The position numbers were made by a program, and so were the translations under genes. Below the pieces are notes generated by a model. That model did not search any database. It had not been told where the DNA came from and saw nothing but the letters and a program-made list of their open reading frames with translations. This document shows, piece after piece, positions 1-10,500 of a DNA stretch of 29,422 nt; within the stretch, counting starts at the first letter, position 1; every line of letters begins with the position of its first letter. The stretch is from Isohypsibius dastychi (Eukaryota > Tardigrada > Eutardigrada > Parachela > Isohypsibiidae), in the NCBI GenBank assembly GCA_034696485.1, contig JAQIWT010000187.1:1-29422 (forward strand). The letters are read 5' to 3'.

Positions 1-825
1 TATTACCATGAAAATGCCCGACAGCAACTCCAACCACGACGGCAAGGACAACGAGCAGCACGGTCGTAAGGCAGTCTACGGTCGTTAACAGTTGTGCCAT
101 ATTGCCATTCGGTGTGAGATTAGAAGTTCGAGTCGACGAACGATTGCCGCGGGGGGAATCTGCCGGAAGTTCCTCAACAATTGGATCAGAATTATCAAAC
201 ACCGCCGGTAAGTCTCCAAGCTGTCCAGCGACGACCACATCTTCCTCTTCATTTTCATCTTCAGAGACCGATGACAAATCGTCATCCTCGTCGGAAGCAG
301 CCAAACAATCGCTGCTTGAATCTGCAGTTAAATAAAATCTCTAAATTGGCAGAGCAAAAATACTATATTGTACTCACCGTTATTGCAAAGCCAGGTCGCA
401 TTAGCGCTCTGAGAGCATCTTCGGCCGGGAATATCCGGAGCGACCCAGTCATCTAAATGGTCATCTGTTTCTTCGTCTAGCTGCATTAGATCGGAATCCG
501 ATCCATCGTTATGCTGGTATTCCTGATACACCCTAATTAACAAAAAACATTCACACTAAATTTTGGATATTATTCAAAATGCGGGGAAACTAACGATTGC
601 GCATTCACGATAACATTGGACGACTGCGATGGTCCGATGTTCGGAACGTCCACGAGGCTTGGTTCCGAGACGCTCGAGGTCAACGACTGAAAAATCAGGG
701 TTGGATATCAAATATGCGTTTGCTGGAATTCACGGATGGATTTGTACATCAGAATCGCCGGGGTCTTTGTCGACCATTGTCCAGTCCGGGTCCTCACCTG
801 AGGAGGCGGCCGGAGAATCCGCCAT
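1..825 (-). CDS. CCPG1-like ER-phagy receptor, 5' part (partial, runs off left edge)
   Basis: Minus-strand gene with ATG at 825; the frame is closed upstream by a stop at 844-846. Exons: 825-748, 686-595, 532-378 and 321 to the edge; the exon 1 donor (GTACAA after 748) is weak, and a GTGAAT donor at 733-732 is the alternative. The roughly 215 residues seen are Asp/Glu/Ser-rich and end in one membrane segment (about 193-213) followed by GHFHG. Human CCPG1 has GHFYG at the same place, after an acidic cytosolic N-terminus. Residues 15-18 read WTMV, an Atg8-binding LIR placed like human CCPG1 W14. Residues 66-76 (DGSDSDLMQLD) resemble its FIP200-binding FIR motifs. In vertebrates CCPG1 is an ER membrane protein that recruits the autophagy machinery to ER. 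The lumenal part lies outside the window; exon 4 may end at 7, where CATG meets GTAATA. The related PBXIP1 is an alternative assignment. Confidence 0.72.
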
Positions 826-984
826 TATTTTGTTGGAAATATGTCAACTATTCAGTCATATTCCAGGAGAAAAGATTTGTTCCGCAATCTGAAACGAACA
901 AAACAACGTTCAGCTGCAAAATAGCGTTGCCTGGATAATGGATATGTCCAGCAAACACAAAATTGTCCGGAGAATTGAACGTCA

Positions 985-1016
985 AAATTGAACTAAATCG
1001 AACTAAATTGAACTAA
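985..1016. repeat. Short tandem repeat, three copies of a 10-nt unit
   Basis: Three adjacent decamers, AAATTGAACT, AAATCGAACT and AAATTGAACT, then a partial fourth. It looks like a small decayed microsatellite-type repeat upstream of the CCPG1-like gene. Confidence 0.7.
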
Positions 1017-2573
1017 GTCTACAAAAAGAGCAATGGCGAAATTCAAATCAGCAAATTCTGGTCAAAATATATCGAAGGGCGCGTGAACGGAAACAAAAAT
1101 TCCGAACGTATACACAATCACACACGTGCTTCAGTAGTAGTATTATGTAATTTTGTTACACATCAAGACAGCAGTGATTCAACAAAGAACTCGCTCATAA
1201 GATTGCCATGGGCGGACGACCATGAAAACTTAGTCAGTGTACCTGCTTGCCAAGAAAGTGAAATCGAAAGCTGAAAAACTATTTGAGAAGCATATTTTAC
1301 ATGAAAAAAATGCATTTCCTATTTCTTCATGCAGTCTTGGTGTTTTTGCATTTTTTCTGCAGAATTCCTGCAAAAGAGCAGTATTTCTGCAAAACCGATT
1401 CGCGTAGAGAGAGATAGAAAGCGATCGATAAGTAAATAAAAATCCAATACAAATATATGCATGCGTGCTGCTGCTTAGCTCACATGACATGCAGCAAGCT
1501 CGATCGAGATTGAAAAACAAAATCTCCCGAAATAGATCAGCTGTTCGCACCGCGCAAGTTAAGTTCCATTAACATCGAAATTATAACATACTAACTGTAC
1601 GTCAATTACACTCTCTCGTACATTTTTTGCTGCCAGATCTCGTAAGACCAATACGGTAACATCTGTTATACCATTTCATAGCCAAAAAAACGCAAGTCAA
1701 ATCAATCTGAAAGCTGAAATCTTTCGCCAAAATTCTCTGATTTTCGCACAATTTAACTGCGAAGTTGAAACAAAGAAAAGATGGACTCTGATTCTCACCA
1801 AACAAGAACAAGATCAAACTCAAACTGCTTCAAATCTGTAGCCCCTGATGTGCAAGTGGATATCCTGCCTGCGCCTCGGTTCAAAACAGCTGTTCATCAC
1901 TAAAGCAAACAACGTAACCTTGAGGGATAGTATAGCTAAAAAGGGACATCCAGGGAAAATAGATCACTTTGCTATTCTTCACATATTCAGCTGGCGTTTC
2001 AAAGTTGTGAATTCTTCGAGCGAAAAATTTCCGAAAATGTCAAAACAATAAAGTTATGCACTGTAATCCAAACCAAAAAACCTGATGAAAAACAAAATTC
2101 TTTCAAAATTTCGCGGCTGCAATTTAAAACAAATCTGGATCGAAGATTGCACCCGAAATAACCTTCACCTGAACTGCGCACTGTATGGACAAAGCTAGCG
2201 AAATGATTCACAGAGTTACCTCATTCATACATGAACACAAAGAATCACGTGGGGGAAAATGGAAAAAGCGGAAAAGCAACATCGCAAGGAAGTGCTTACC
2301 TCGATATTGTCGTCCTTTACCCCAGATTCCAGATGCTTTGGAATTGAACCAAACGTGCTGGCAGAACAAATTCACACAATTGAATAACCTGGAACGAAAT
2401 AACCTGCGGAAGAGCAGCAAATGATCTGGATCAACCTGAACTAAACTCCGCACTTCCTTTTGCTGGAAAACGCAGTCAGCCAGTCCGGGACAGCACACTG
2501 TGAATGGCCAATAACCAAAAATCAGACCGCCTCTACAGTATGCGCACACAATGCGCCGTGATTCATTTCGGTT

Positions 2574-2627
2574 GCGCCAGATGGCGCTTTCGTCACCGCA
2601 TGTTCTCGACGGTTTTCCTTATTTAAG
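2574..2627 (+). promoter_or_regulatory. Promoter-like patch: 6-bp inverted repeat plus TATA-like box
   Basis: GCGCCAGATGGCGC (2574-2587) is a perfect inverted repeat with a 2-nt centre; its AGATGGCGC half resembles the insect CTCF core. TATTTAAG (2620-2627) follows 33 nt later. An ATG with AAA before it (2728) begins a frame of only 13 codons. No gene is recognised downstream on this strand, so this is a guess at a regulatory site or short transcript. Confidence 0.25.
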
Positions 2628-3188
2628 TGCCCGCTCTCACATTTTTAGAACAATTGATGTTCCAACAGTAATTCAGGCCAACTGATAATCAATTTTCGAA
2701 GAGGACAAATAAGTTAAGCTCGTGAAAATGGAAGAAGACCACACATGGAAAGGACCTATTGTTCAATAATCCCTGACCGATCGTATGAATCGGAATGGAA
2801 AAGATGTACGTGAATGATTGCGTACAGTATTTGGCCAGTGAGCTAACCATAAAAGCTTTCCTTGATTGACATTAAAATTCGGCCTCTTTTTCATTCCACC
2901 TTCTTTCTGGGTAATCCAGGCTTCAGGCGATCCAGTTGACTGACATAACTAAGGCTATTCCGAATATATAGAACTGGGAAAACCCGAAGTGGACCAAGGA
3001 AGCCGTCAAGAATATATTGTTCGCCGGTCGCCCTCGGTGGCACTGTTTGCTTCTGCCAGCCTTAAGAATCAACGGAAGGGCGAGATCTATAATGCAACGC
3101 ACAACAAATGCCCAGTAAATAATAACATATTCTGGAGTGAGACAGGGCCGGAACGTTTAACAACTGAAAAAGATGATATTTCCCTCGG

Positions 3189-4148
3189 TTATTCATCATC
3201 CTCATCTTCGACGTTCGCTTCCATCATTGCTTCCGGCTCCATGTCCTCTTCCTCGTAATCCATATCTTCGTCGATCTGTATTAGCGTCTGGCCCTTTCTT
3301 GATTTAGCTGAAATAACGAAATGGTATCAGAAACAGAACTGTCTTATGAAAAAGAAAAGTACCGGCGGGGGATTTGAGCATATGCATGCTCTTCTGAACT
3401 TGCTTCAAATCCATCCTCTTCCGGTCCTGTACACCCTTTTGCAACCTGAAAATGAAGAAAAATAATAAAATAAAACACAAGAAGTACCAGCAGAATAACG
3501 CATACCGTTTGAGAATGTGATCTGCTACTCGTTTCTGTTTGATTTCCTCTATCCTCTTCATTGCTTCAACTGCAAGAAAATGGGATGAATATACAGACAA
3601 GAGTGAAAGAATATACGAGAATCGAACGAATGATTCGAGATCGCTTCCAAAAATAAGCTAGTGATTCGGAAAAGAGCTGTCGTAAGAAAAGAAATTCTTA
3701 CGAGTTTTTTCCCATAGTTCTCTGCTGTATTTCACTGGTGCGTTTCGACGTTTTTCAAATTCAAAGGCAGGATCCACTGAGAGCTCTTTCCCAGCAGCTT
3801 TTCTGAACGCTTTGGTCCATCTTGTCTTTCGCGGGTTCTTCTTCTTCTTGAAAGCTCGATGACATTTGGATCTGCAGAATTTGAAGACCTGAAAACGATA
3901 TCATGTTAAGCGGCTCGATTAGACCGACGATTCTGTTCCTGCTTTCGTAATTCAATAGATCACACTCAGCACAGTTGATTTCGCTGGATCTCGTGAAAAA
4001 GAACACTCACTAACAAATTTCAGGAAGAACAGAATTTTCTTAAAGTAAAATCAACGTTTCGACTCACTTTGCAGTCATTCCTCACGAAAGTGACCCCATG
4101 GCCGGGATACATCGTCGACGAACAAAAGTAACATTTTTCGATCCTCAT
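3189..4148 (-). CDS. RSL24D1: RSL24D1 / Rlp24 ribosome biogenesis protein (60S assembly factor)
   Basis: Five exons, 4148-4068, 3888-3702, 3569-3506, 3445-3363 and 3307-3189, encode 177 residues; human RSL24D1 has 163. The start MRIEKCYFC, the stretch [13 protein letters not shown], the segment [19 protein letters not shown] and then [12 protein letters not shown] align almost without gaps to RSL24D1/yeast Rlp24. The N-terminal Cys pairs (CYFC, then FCRSKC) form the L24e zinc site. The family acts in the nucleolus on pre-60S particles and is later replaced by ribosomal protein eL24; RSL24D1 differs from true RPL24 in this N-terminus and in its lysine-rich helix ([13 protein letters not shown]). 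The C-terminus is a short acidic tail ([10 protein letters not shown]...DEDDE). It starts 284 bp from HPS4 on the other strand. Confidence 0.95.
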
Positions 4149-4432
4149 GATGATCCAGGAGGAATGGAGATTTTCCTGGACGAACAACGGAAACAACGAT
4201 TTGGTTTCGCGTTCTCGTTATCTCGAAGGAAAGTGAAGTCAGCGAGCTCTTCGGCGAAGCGGGGTGTTGTAATAAGCGGAGAGCGGGATCTGCAGATGAT
4301 TTGATTGGTTGTTGGACATTGGACTGGACTTCGAAACTTTCAAATCAAAGAAAGCACCTGTTTGTTGTTGGAGTTTTGATTGTGTTCGTTTTTCCTTTGC
4401 GGAACAGGGACAAACTTCGAATTACTGCACAG
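4149..4432. promoter_or_regulatory. Shared divergent promoter region of RSL24D1 and HPS4
   Basis: 284 bp separate the two start codons, which face away from each other, so both core promoters and 5' UTRs must lie here or overlap the neighbouring transcript. I see no clear TATA box. The plus frame is open upstream of the HPS4 ATG from about 4301, so a longer HPS4 N-terminus is possible but does not resemble the family. Confidence 0.5.
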
Positions 4433-6213
4433 ATGGAGTTTGACAATATTTTATTCTTCGCTTTTGATCCCGCTAAGTGTGTCAAAGAAGACGACGATCC
4501 TGCCGACGCTATTTGCATGTTTTATCCTTTCGAGGTGAAGTGAAATCTCACGTACCCTTTAGAACTGACATGGCCTTTCTTCCGCAGATTTCGGTGGACG
4601 CTCAATGTTCGTGGTGTGGCCAGTTACTAGGGTTGTACCAGTTTTGGAAGAATTCATTTGGAAAAGAAATGACGTTGGCTCGTCTGTCAACTTACCTCGT
4701 GGTTCTCAAAGAAATCGACGGAATTCTGTTTGCGTTTGGCCGGAACTTAAGCACTGCTGACAAATCGGATCCAAATGACATTGTTAAAACTGAGATGAAA
4801 GAATGCCTGGTGCTGATTACGGACGTATTCAGTTTTTATTTTGGTGGCGTCGCTGGAATATCGTTCTCCACCGTTGCTCAAAGACACGACATATTTTCCA
4901 GTATCTTGAGTACCTACGATTTATCCAGAGAAGGCTTGAATTTTAAGCTGGATAAGTCTGCGTTATTTCGGGTGAGCGATGACTTCATCAGTTGTTTTTC
5001 TCTTCCACTGAAATGCATATTTGACCTTTCTTCTCGCCGGAAGTTGATTTTGCTTGAATACGGAGAAAACGTCGCTGATATATTTTTGTTTTCTGTTTTC
5101 AGAATGCTCGTTCGGTTCAGCAACAAGCAGACAACCTGCTTCGGCAGATGTATTCGAGTTCGGATTTTCGGCGGCAGAATGCAGACCAGATACTCTGCGG
5201 TTTGCTGGCATTTCGCACAGATGTTATTATACATGACATCGCTGTCAAACCTTCGCATTACGCGTCTCTGCTTCTGACGGCCTGCTTGCGGATAACTTCG
5301 GATTTTTCCGGTGAGTGATTCTTGCATAGAATTCTATTTGTAACATTGAACTTGGCGAAATAAGTTACGCCGCAGGAACTCCGTCCGATCTTCCTCCAAC
5401 AAACCAAAATCACGACGTGAAATTCTTTCGGGTCTTCCTGCCCACGGAAGATTTGCAAGCTATGCGACTTGCTCGGAATCTGCGAATTGCAGCCGGAAAT
5501 ATTTTGAAGTCATCTGCTTCGACTTTGATGAAGCCACCTGCTGGGATGGCTGAATCGACGATGCGGAAATCGGTGCCCGGTCGGACGGAAGTGCTTCTTT
5601 GTATCGTGCAAACACGCAGTACATTCCTGGCTTTCTTGTTGGATCAAGCTTCACCTGACTCAAAGACACTACTTGATCTCAAAAACCAGGTACCGAAATC
5701 CTGTCATAAAAGCTCATTGAATATTTGTTACTTCCGGTTGCCTTTATAGTGTTACCGCCTTGTGCATGTTATGGAAAAGCTGGACGATGAAGCTATAAAC
5801 CACATTCTCGGTCACGGGAGTTCAATCAGTCTGAGTTCACCGAAACCTAAGTCTATTTCCAAAAGGTGAGATATCATTGTCTTGGATCAAAATGATGGAA
5901 ATTCCCTGTTAGGCAGAATACCAGTATAGCTTCAGTCGAAGGGATGGTGTTTTCAACACCTTACCAGATGACGAGGAAGAACAGCGGTTTATTCGGTTGG
6001 CTCATCTGACATTTCATGCAGAACATCCATTCAGTTTAAGCCGGCTTCAGCTGAGGTGGGTTCTTTTTCTTCAGTTTATTCAGACTCGCTTTTCTGTTCA
6101 CCTGTGCCAACGAAAGCAATATTTTATTCAGAAAACAGAACGCTGTTTATACCGCGATTTACGACGGAGAAGAGGAACAATACAGCTTCAAAACCTCGAC
6201 GCGAAAAAACTGA
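4433..6213 (+). CDS. HPS4: HPS4, subunit of BLOC-3 (Rab32/38 exchange factor)
   Basis: Seven exons: 4433-4534, 4588-4971, 5103-5310, 5376-5689, 5750-5865, 5930-6055, 6075-6213, coding 462 residues; human HPS4 is about 700 with a long insert. The N-terminus (FFAFDPAKCVKEDDDPADAI then CMFYP) matches the first longin region of human HPS4 (FFLYDGSKVKEEGDP...ICYFYP). The last exons (PDDEEEQRFIRLAHLTFHAE, then NAVYTAIYDGEEEQYSF) match its C-terminal block (LPDQRFLQAVSLMHSEF, STAVYACCNPIQETYF). With HPS1 it forms BLOC-3, which activates Rab32/Rab38 for lysosome-related organelles. Exon 6 has two acceptors: AG at 5911-5912 gives a frame stopping at 6009; AG at 5928-5929 gives the conserved C-terminus and is my choice. 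Human introns and lengths were compared from memory. Confidence 0.88.
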
Positions 6214-6397
6214 AAACCGAGTGACCTTTCTGAACCTTCACTTGAGAACCCATCGCTCCATCCGGTGAACTGATTCGCCTTTTTTGAAATGCGAAAAAAG
6301 AACAATTTCGTGATTTATATATGTGAGAGTTAGAAGCAACTCTTATTGAAATATTTGATTATTTGCCTGTGATAACAAAAAAGAGGACTTTACAGAA

Positions 6398-6442
6398 AAT
6401 AAAATACTGCACGATGTTTTACGCAAGAGTCAACAAAATAAA
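6398..6442 (+). terminator. Poly(A) signals for HPS4
   Basis: AATAAA occurs at 6398-6403 and again at 6437-6442, about 185 and 224 nt after the HPS4 stop. On the minus strand ATTAAA (6477-6482) lies just past the stop of the converging peptide gene, so the two 3' ends are within about 80 nt and may overlap. Confidence 0.5.
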
Positions 6443-6518
6443 TCGCCTGTGCAACTGGTCAGCCATCCCGTTGTATTTTAATTTAGTGTTGGGCATGCGA
6501 AAATCCCAACTATTTCCG

Positions 6519-6998
6519 TTACCGCCCCAGTCCAAATCGAACATTCTTCAGTCTCGAAAAATCCAGCTTGTCCTGATTTCTGACCATTTCCTCCAAAACA
6601 TCTCGCCAATTTCCCTTCGGACGTTTAACACCACGACTTCGCTTCAGGCGGAAATCAGCTGGAAAAGCCATACATATATCACCTCACGGAAATACAAAGT
6701 GGAAGCCATGTGGACCATAGCAGTACGAACCTAAGTTGCCATCAGAAAGGTCATCAAATGGTGAATGACTCTCCATCGCCCGTGTAAGCGCTGCGTTCAA
6801 ACCTGAAGCATCAAAATCATCGAAATGAAGAATCCCCGTGAAAAACACTGTAAACCCACCATATCCATATGCTGGGTAGTCAACGTCATATAATCCGGTC
6901 CGTACATCTTGGTCGTTGATAATCCCCGCCGAAACCGATGAAAAACAGTGCAAAACCAAAGCACATACAACCACTGCACTGGAAAGTTTGTGTGGCAT
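6519..6998 (-). CDS. Secreted peptide precursor, candidate amidated neuropeptide
   Basis: Three exons, 6998-6860, 6802-6731 and 6658-6519, encode 116 residues. The first 24 are a clear signal peptide (hydrophobic SAVVVCALVLHCF, then small residues SSVSA). A propeptide follows, then two KR sites (76-77 and 82-83) and a C-terminal segment of 31 residues (84-114) from PKGNWRDVLEEM to KNVRFGL, followed by Gly115-Arg116-stop. Gly plus a basic residue at the C-terminus is the usual signal for amidation, so a mature 31-residue FGL-amide is predicted, or a shorter one after Arg cleavage. FGL-amide recalls allatostatin A, but the Tyr of YxFGL is missing and there is one copy only; size and charge also fit helical peptides of the DH/CRF type. 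The family is not recognised. Intron 1 (57 nt) is stop-free, so its removal is inferred from GTGGGT and TTCAG; intron 2 (72 nt) is required by an in-frame TGA. Confidence 0.6.
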
Positions 6999-7542
6999 TT
7001 TAACGGCGGATCTGGATTTCGTTTGCGACTGAAAATTCTCGATAACTAGCAGGCGTTATAACCGAACGAACGAGCCGAAAACAGGAACAACAATGACCAC
7101 CTGCAGGAAGATTATCAGCCCAACCGGAAACACCAAACGTCACCACATCCTCGCATCCAATATGGAAGCTGTAAAACGGTGACGCGTTTTGAATATCGTT
7201 TTGGGTCATAACCGTTTCCGATTGGTGAACATGTATGTGTGTGGGAGATTGAATTGGAGGCTATGCGGGTGGATGAAAACAGGTGCAACCATCACATAGA
7301 TGCGTTTCAGTTGTATTTTCTAACAAACACGGACGCCATCCCAAAGTGGTGCCGAGAACAAAACACGGTAAAAACACGGACGAAAAAAGGCGGCTAACAA
7401 ATGACATTTATGGGTGGAAGGCGATTATGGTTACATGATGATCCCACAGTTATAAAATGGTACCGTAAACAAAAGCGCTACTAAAGAATTATACTTCTAA
7501 CATGGAACTAAAGGAACGCCATCCAAGCCATTGAAGAATTAG
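6999..7542. other. Intergenic between peptide gene and Argonaute 3' end
   Basis: About 540 bp with no supported gene. It should contain the promoter and 5' UTR of the minus-strand peptide gene and the 3' UTR of the Argonaute gene. No AATAAA was seen on the minus strand here. Confidence 0.5.
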
Positions 7543-10500
7543 TTAAGCGAAGTACATTCCCTTCAAGTTGTCATGAATTCGAATTCGCTGGTTCATCCGT
7601 TGAATCTCCGCAGGAGGAATCGGCTGACGCGGATTTTGACCAGCGCTAAAGCAATCACAAAATATATTTTCACTTCAACACGAGAAAATGTTTTCGAATC
7701 ACTTACGGCTCGACTGCATTTCGATCTTCCAAATGATGTCGCGCTCGGAATGCGACATGATGAGCATAATAAACCGGAGCCGGGATAGAAACGCTTCGGT
7801 TGCAGCGAGCATACACGTAAGCCAAATAGTACGAGAAGAGCTGAATTTCATCAGCACTGAAATCCATGTCGTCATAAAGAACGTTGTAGTGAGCAGGTCG
7901 CGATGTTCCCTATTTTACCACCGATCAAATTAGTAATAAAAGGTCAATATTACATGGGCTTAACTCTTCGTTGACCAGGTCATTTCACTTCCACCGATTA
8001 CCGGGTGGGGTCCGATAGACCCCAGGTCAGTTGACCAATAGTGAACGGTATAGTTAGCCAAACTGGCCTTGGATGAAGTTAATAGAACGTGGGCTAGATA
8101 TCAAACGAAACAGAGATGTTTCCCCACGGTACGCAAAAATGCTCCAATTTGAACAGGAATCGGTTCCTTTCAACCATGTTTATCGAAATAAATTCATCTA
8201 TATTGGGGGAGCCCGTATCAATCAACGAAATTTCAACAGAATGAGTTAATTTATGAATCGGAATTATCAATAACAAATAAGACCTCCTTCTATATTTTTT
8301 TACGCTTTTTTGGTGGCATTTAAGACGTAGAACGAGAATTGGAAAGAATGAAGACTGCGAAATACGTTCTCTTTCCTATTCTGGATTATTTGGGTTAATT
8401 TTTAAAACGTTTTCAGCGGTCACTTTAATTGTTTGTAAAAGGATTCAACTTGCTGGAAGAATCTATTCAAAATCACCTGTTAAGTCATCTATACTCCTCT
8501 TTATTTGAAGCTGTTACTGGCTCATCATAAATGAAGCGCAGCTGGTTTACTTGCTGTGTCTAGGGGAAACAAAAGGCGAGTGACCGCCGGTTTGCGCTCT
8601 GTTCTATGCTAGTTCTCTGCCTGCCGGCAGATGACCAGCGGATAAAAATCTCACCACTTGTGATTTTTTGTGCGTGTGGCCACAGAGGTAAAAAATCTAA
8701 ACTTTCCATATTAATCGACATTATCCTTTTTTCTATAAAACTGCCGTTCCAGATTTCTCGAAATAAAATAAGCAGAAAAGTTATAAAATCAAGAAAAAAA
8801 ATCTTGGCGAACCCTCAAATAAAGCCCCAGCTGATTTCTCAGCTCCTAATTGGAGCTCCGAAATTTGGAAACAACCAAAATGCAGTAAATCAAAATCCTA
8901 ACACTGATTTTGAAGCATTTTGCTCTAAAATAATTAGGTGATTTAATATGCTATAAAATTTAAAGGCTGGGGTCGATTGGACCCCACCTGGTAATCGAAG
9001 AGTTAATACAGACCTGGATTCCAGCATGACTGCATAAGAAGAAGTCGAATTCTCGATAGTGACAGATGGCCAGATCGGTCATTGTACCTAAGGTAAAAAC
9101 AGCATCTTGTTGAAAAAAAAACTTCGAGAAATAATCATACACCAAATACCGGGCGGAACATTGTTTGCGCGACCGGCGGTTTCTTTTGGGTTCGCTGCGA
9201 ACAGTCGTGTATGATGACGTTTTCCAACAATGATATACCTATCGTTCAAGTTGCTAAATCCAGAAATTAGTCACAAATATATCTGAATCTCACGTGATTG
9301 CTGGTTTATAGTCCAGCTCAAGTTGTTTGCAAGCACCCTGAACAGCGGACAACTCCTCCTGCAATACCTATTCAGAAACCGATTCAAAGCATGACTGGTT
9401 ACCAGAATACAAATAGTATACGGTACCTCAAGGTACTGGCCCTCAGACACCCCTGAAACATTAAACAACGGAAGTGAGAGGGCATTACAGAAACAAGTCA
9501 AAAAATCACGTCCCACCATCTCGATAGAAAATGATTCGCTCCGGCTTGACCTTTGTCTTCAACAAAAACTCTTGCAGGAGTTCCACCACCATCGCCTGCA
9601 GATCAGTGACGATCTCTCGTCGGTGCGCCTGAGCTCGAACACGAGCTGAATATCTGTTGAAGGTTCTGTTGAAAGATCCAACCAGAGCAGCAATCGAGGG
9701 TTTGCTCGCACTTTCGCCTGAAAAAAGATACATGAGCACCTTAACTTGTGGAAGTGAAACTATGGGATTCAAACCGGGAGACGGATGGGTCACGTCCAAA
9801 CCAAACACGATCGTCGGCTATCAGCATAAAACATTAAATGACAAAACTTTGAACCACGAAAAACTACTCACCACTTCCACAAATCGCTTCAGTATGGCCT
9901 TGAAACTGGGGTTCGGTTTACTTGGTTGGCCTGGAGCCTGTCCGGGAAGCTGCAAGTTGGTGGCCATATCCAAGACCTGACTGTTCGCCCCCTCGAGCTT
10001 CACGTTGATTTTCAGCAACACGTTCCCTGCCAACTGACTCATGGCATGTCGACCTTTTCGATCAGCATTGAAGATACTCTTGCTCAAGATGCACTGAGTC
10101 GGTACCCCAAACTGAACATCGCCAGCTTTCTTGATTTCAGCGTAGTGACCCGGATCTGTTCCAAGGATGACCATAATCAGCTGAAGCGGTTTGTTTTTAT
10201 TTTTGTCTTGAATTTCTCGAAAAATGGTACGGAAGTCCGGGTTACGCTCCACTCTGCCATAGTCCTCAGGTCGTGCAATCTGCATTCCTCGCTGCTCTCC
10301 ACACTGAACGAGAGCATCGACGAAATGATCCACAGCATCGCCGCCGCTCAGACAAACAACCATCCAGTTGAGCAAGTCTTTCGGCATTAGAAACCTCCCT
10401 TGTTCCCAAGTACCTATATCAACCGAATGAGATACAGAGTTATTGTAATTCGAATCCGACTCCGGGGCGTGTGAACCCGACTTACCGTCCTGACTTTTAA

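Larger units (their letters stand above)
826..3188. other. Intergenic, no supported gene
   Basis: About 2.4 kb between the CCPG1-like start and the RSL24D1 stop. Open frames here are at most about 113 codons, overlap on both strands and match nothing I recognise. Next to 825 it should hold the 5' UTR and promoter of the CCPG1-like gene, and next to 3188 the 3' UTR of RSL24D1. It also contains a short decamer repeat (985-1016) and a promoter-like patch near 2574-2627. Confidence 0.6.

Noticed and set aside
1848-2549. Small ORFs in the first intergenic region
   Set aside because: Short, overlapping on both strands, unrecognised composition and no splice support; phrases such as CGAAATAACCT recur near 2153 and 2395 but too loosely to call a repeat family.
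5913-6009. HPS4 ending at TGA 6009
   Set aside because: The other acceptor gives a frame that matches the C-terminal block of human HPS4 through two more exons.
6684-6731. Selenocysteine or readthrough at the TGA in the peptide gene
   Set aside because: The frame continues after the TGA, but a normal 72-nt intron (6730-6659) explains it and I see no SECIS-like element.
8606-8941. ORF inside the TTAA element as transposase
   Set aside because: Only 111 codons, low-complexity Lys/Ile-rich, with none of the catalytic motifs of piggyBac transposases visible.
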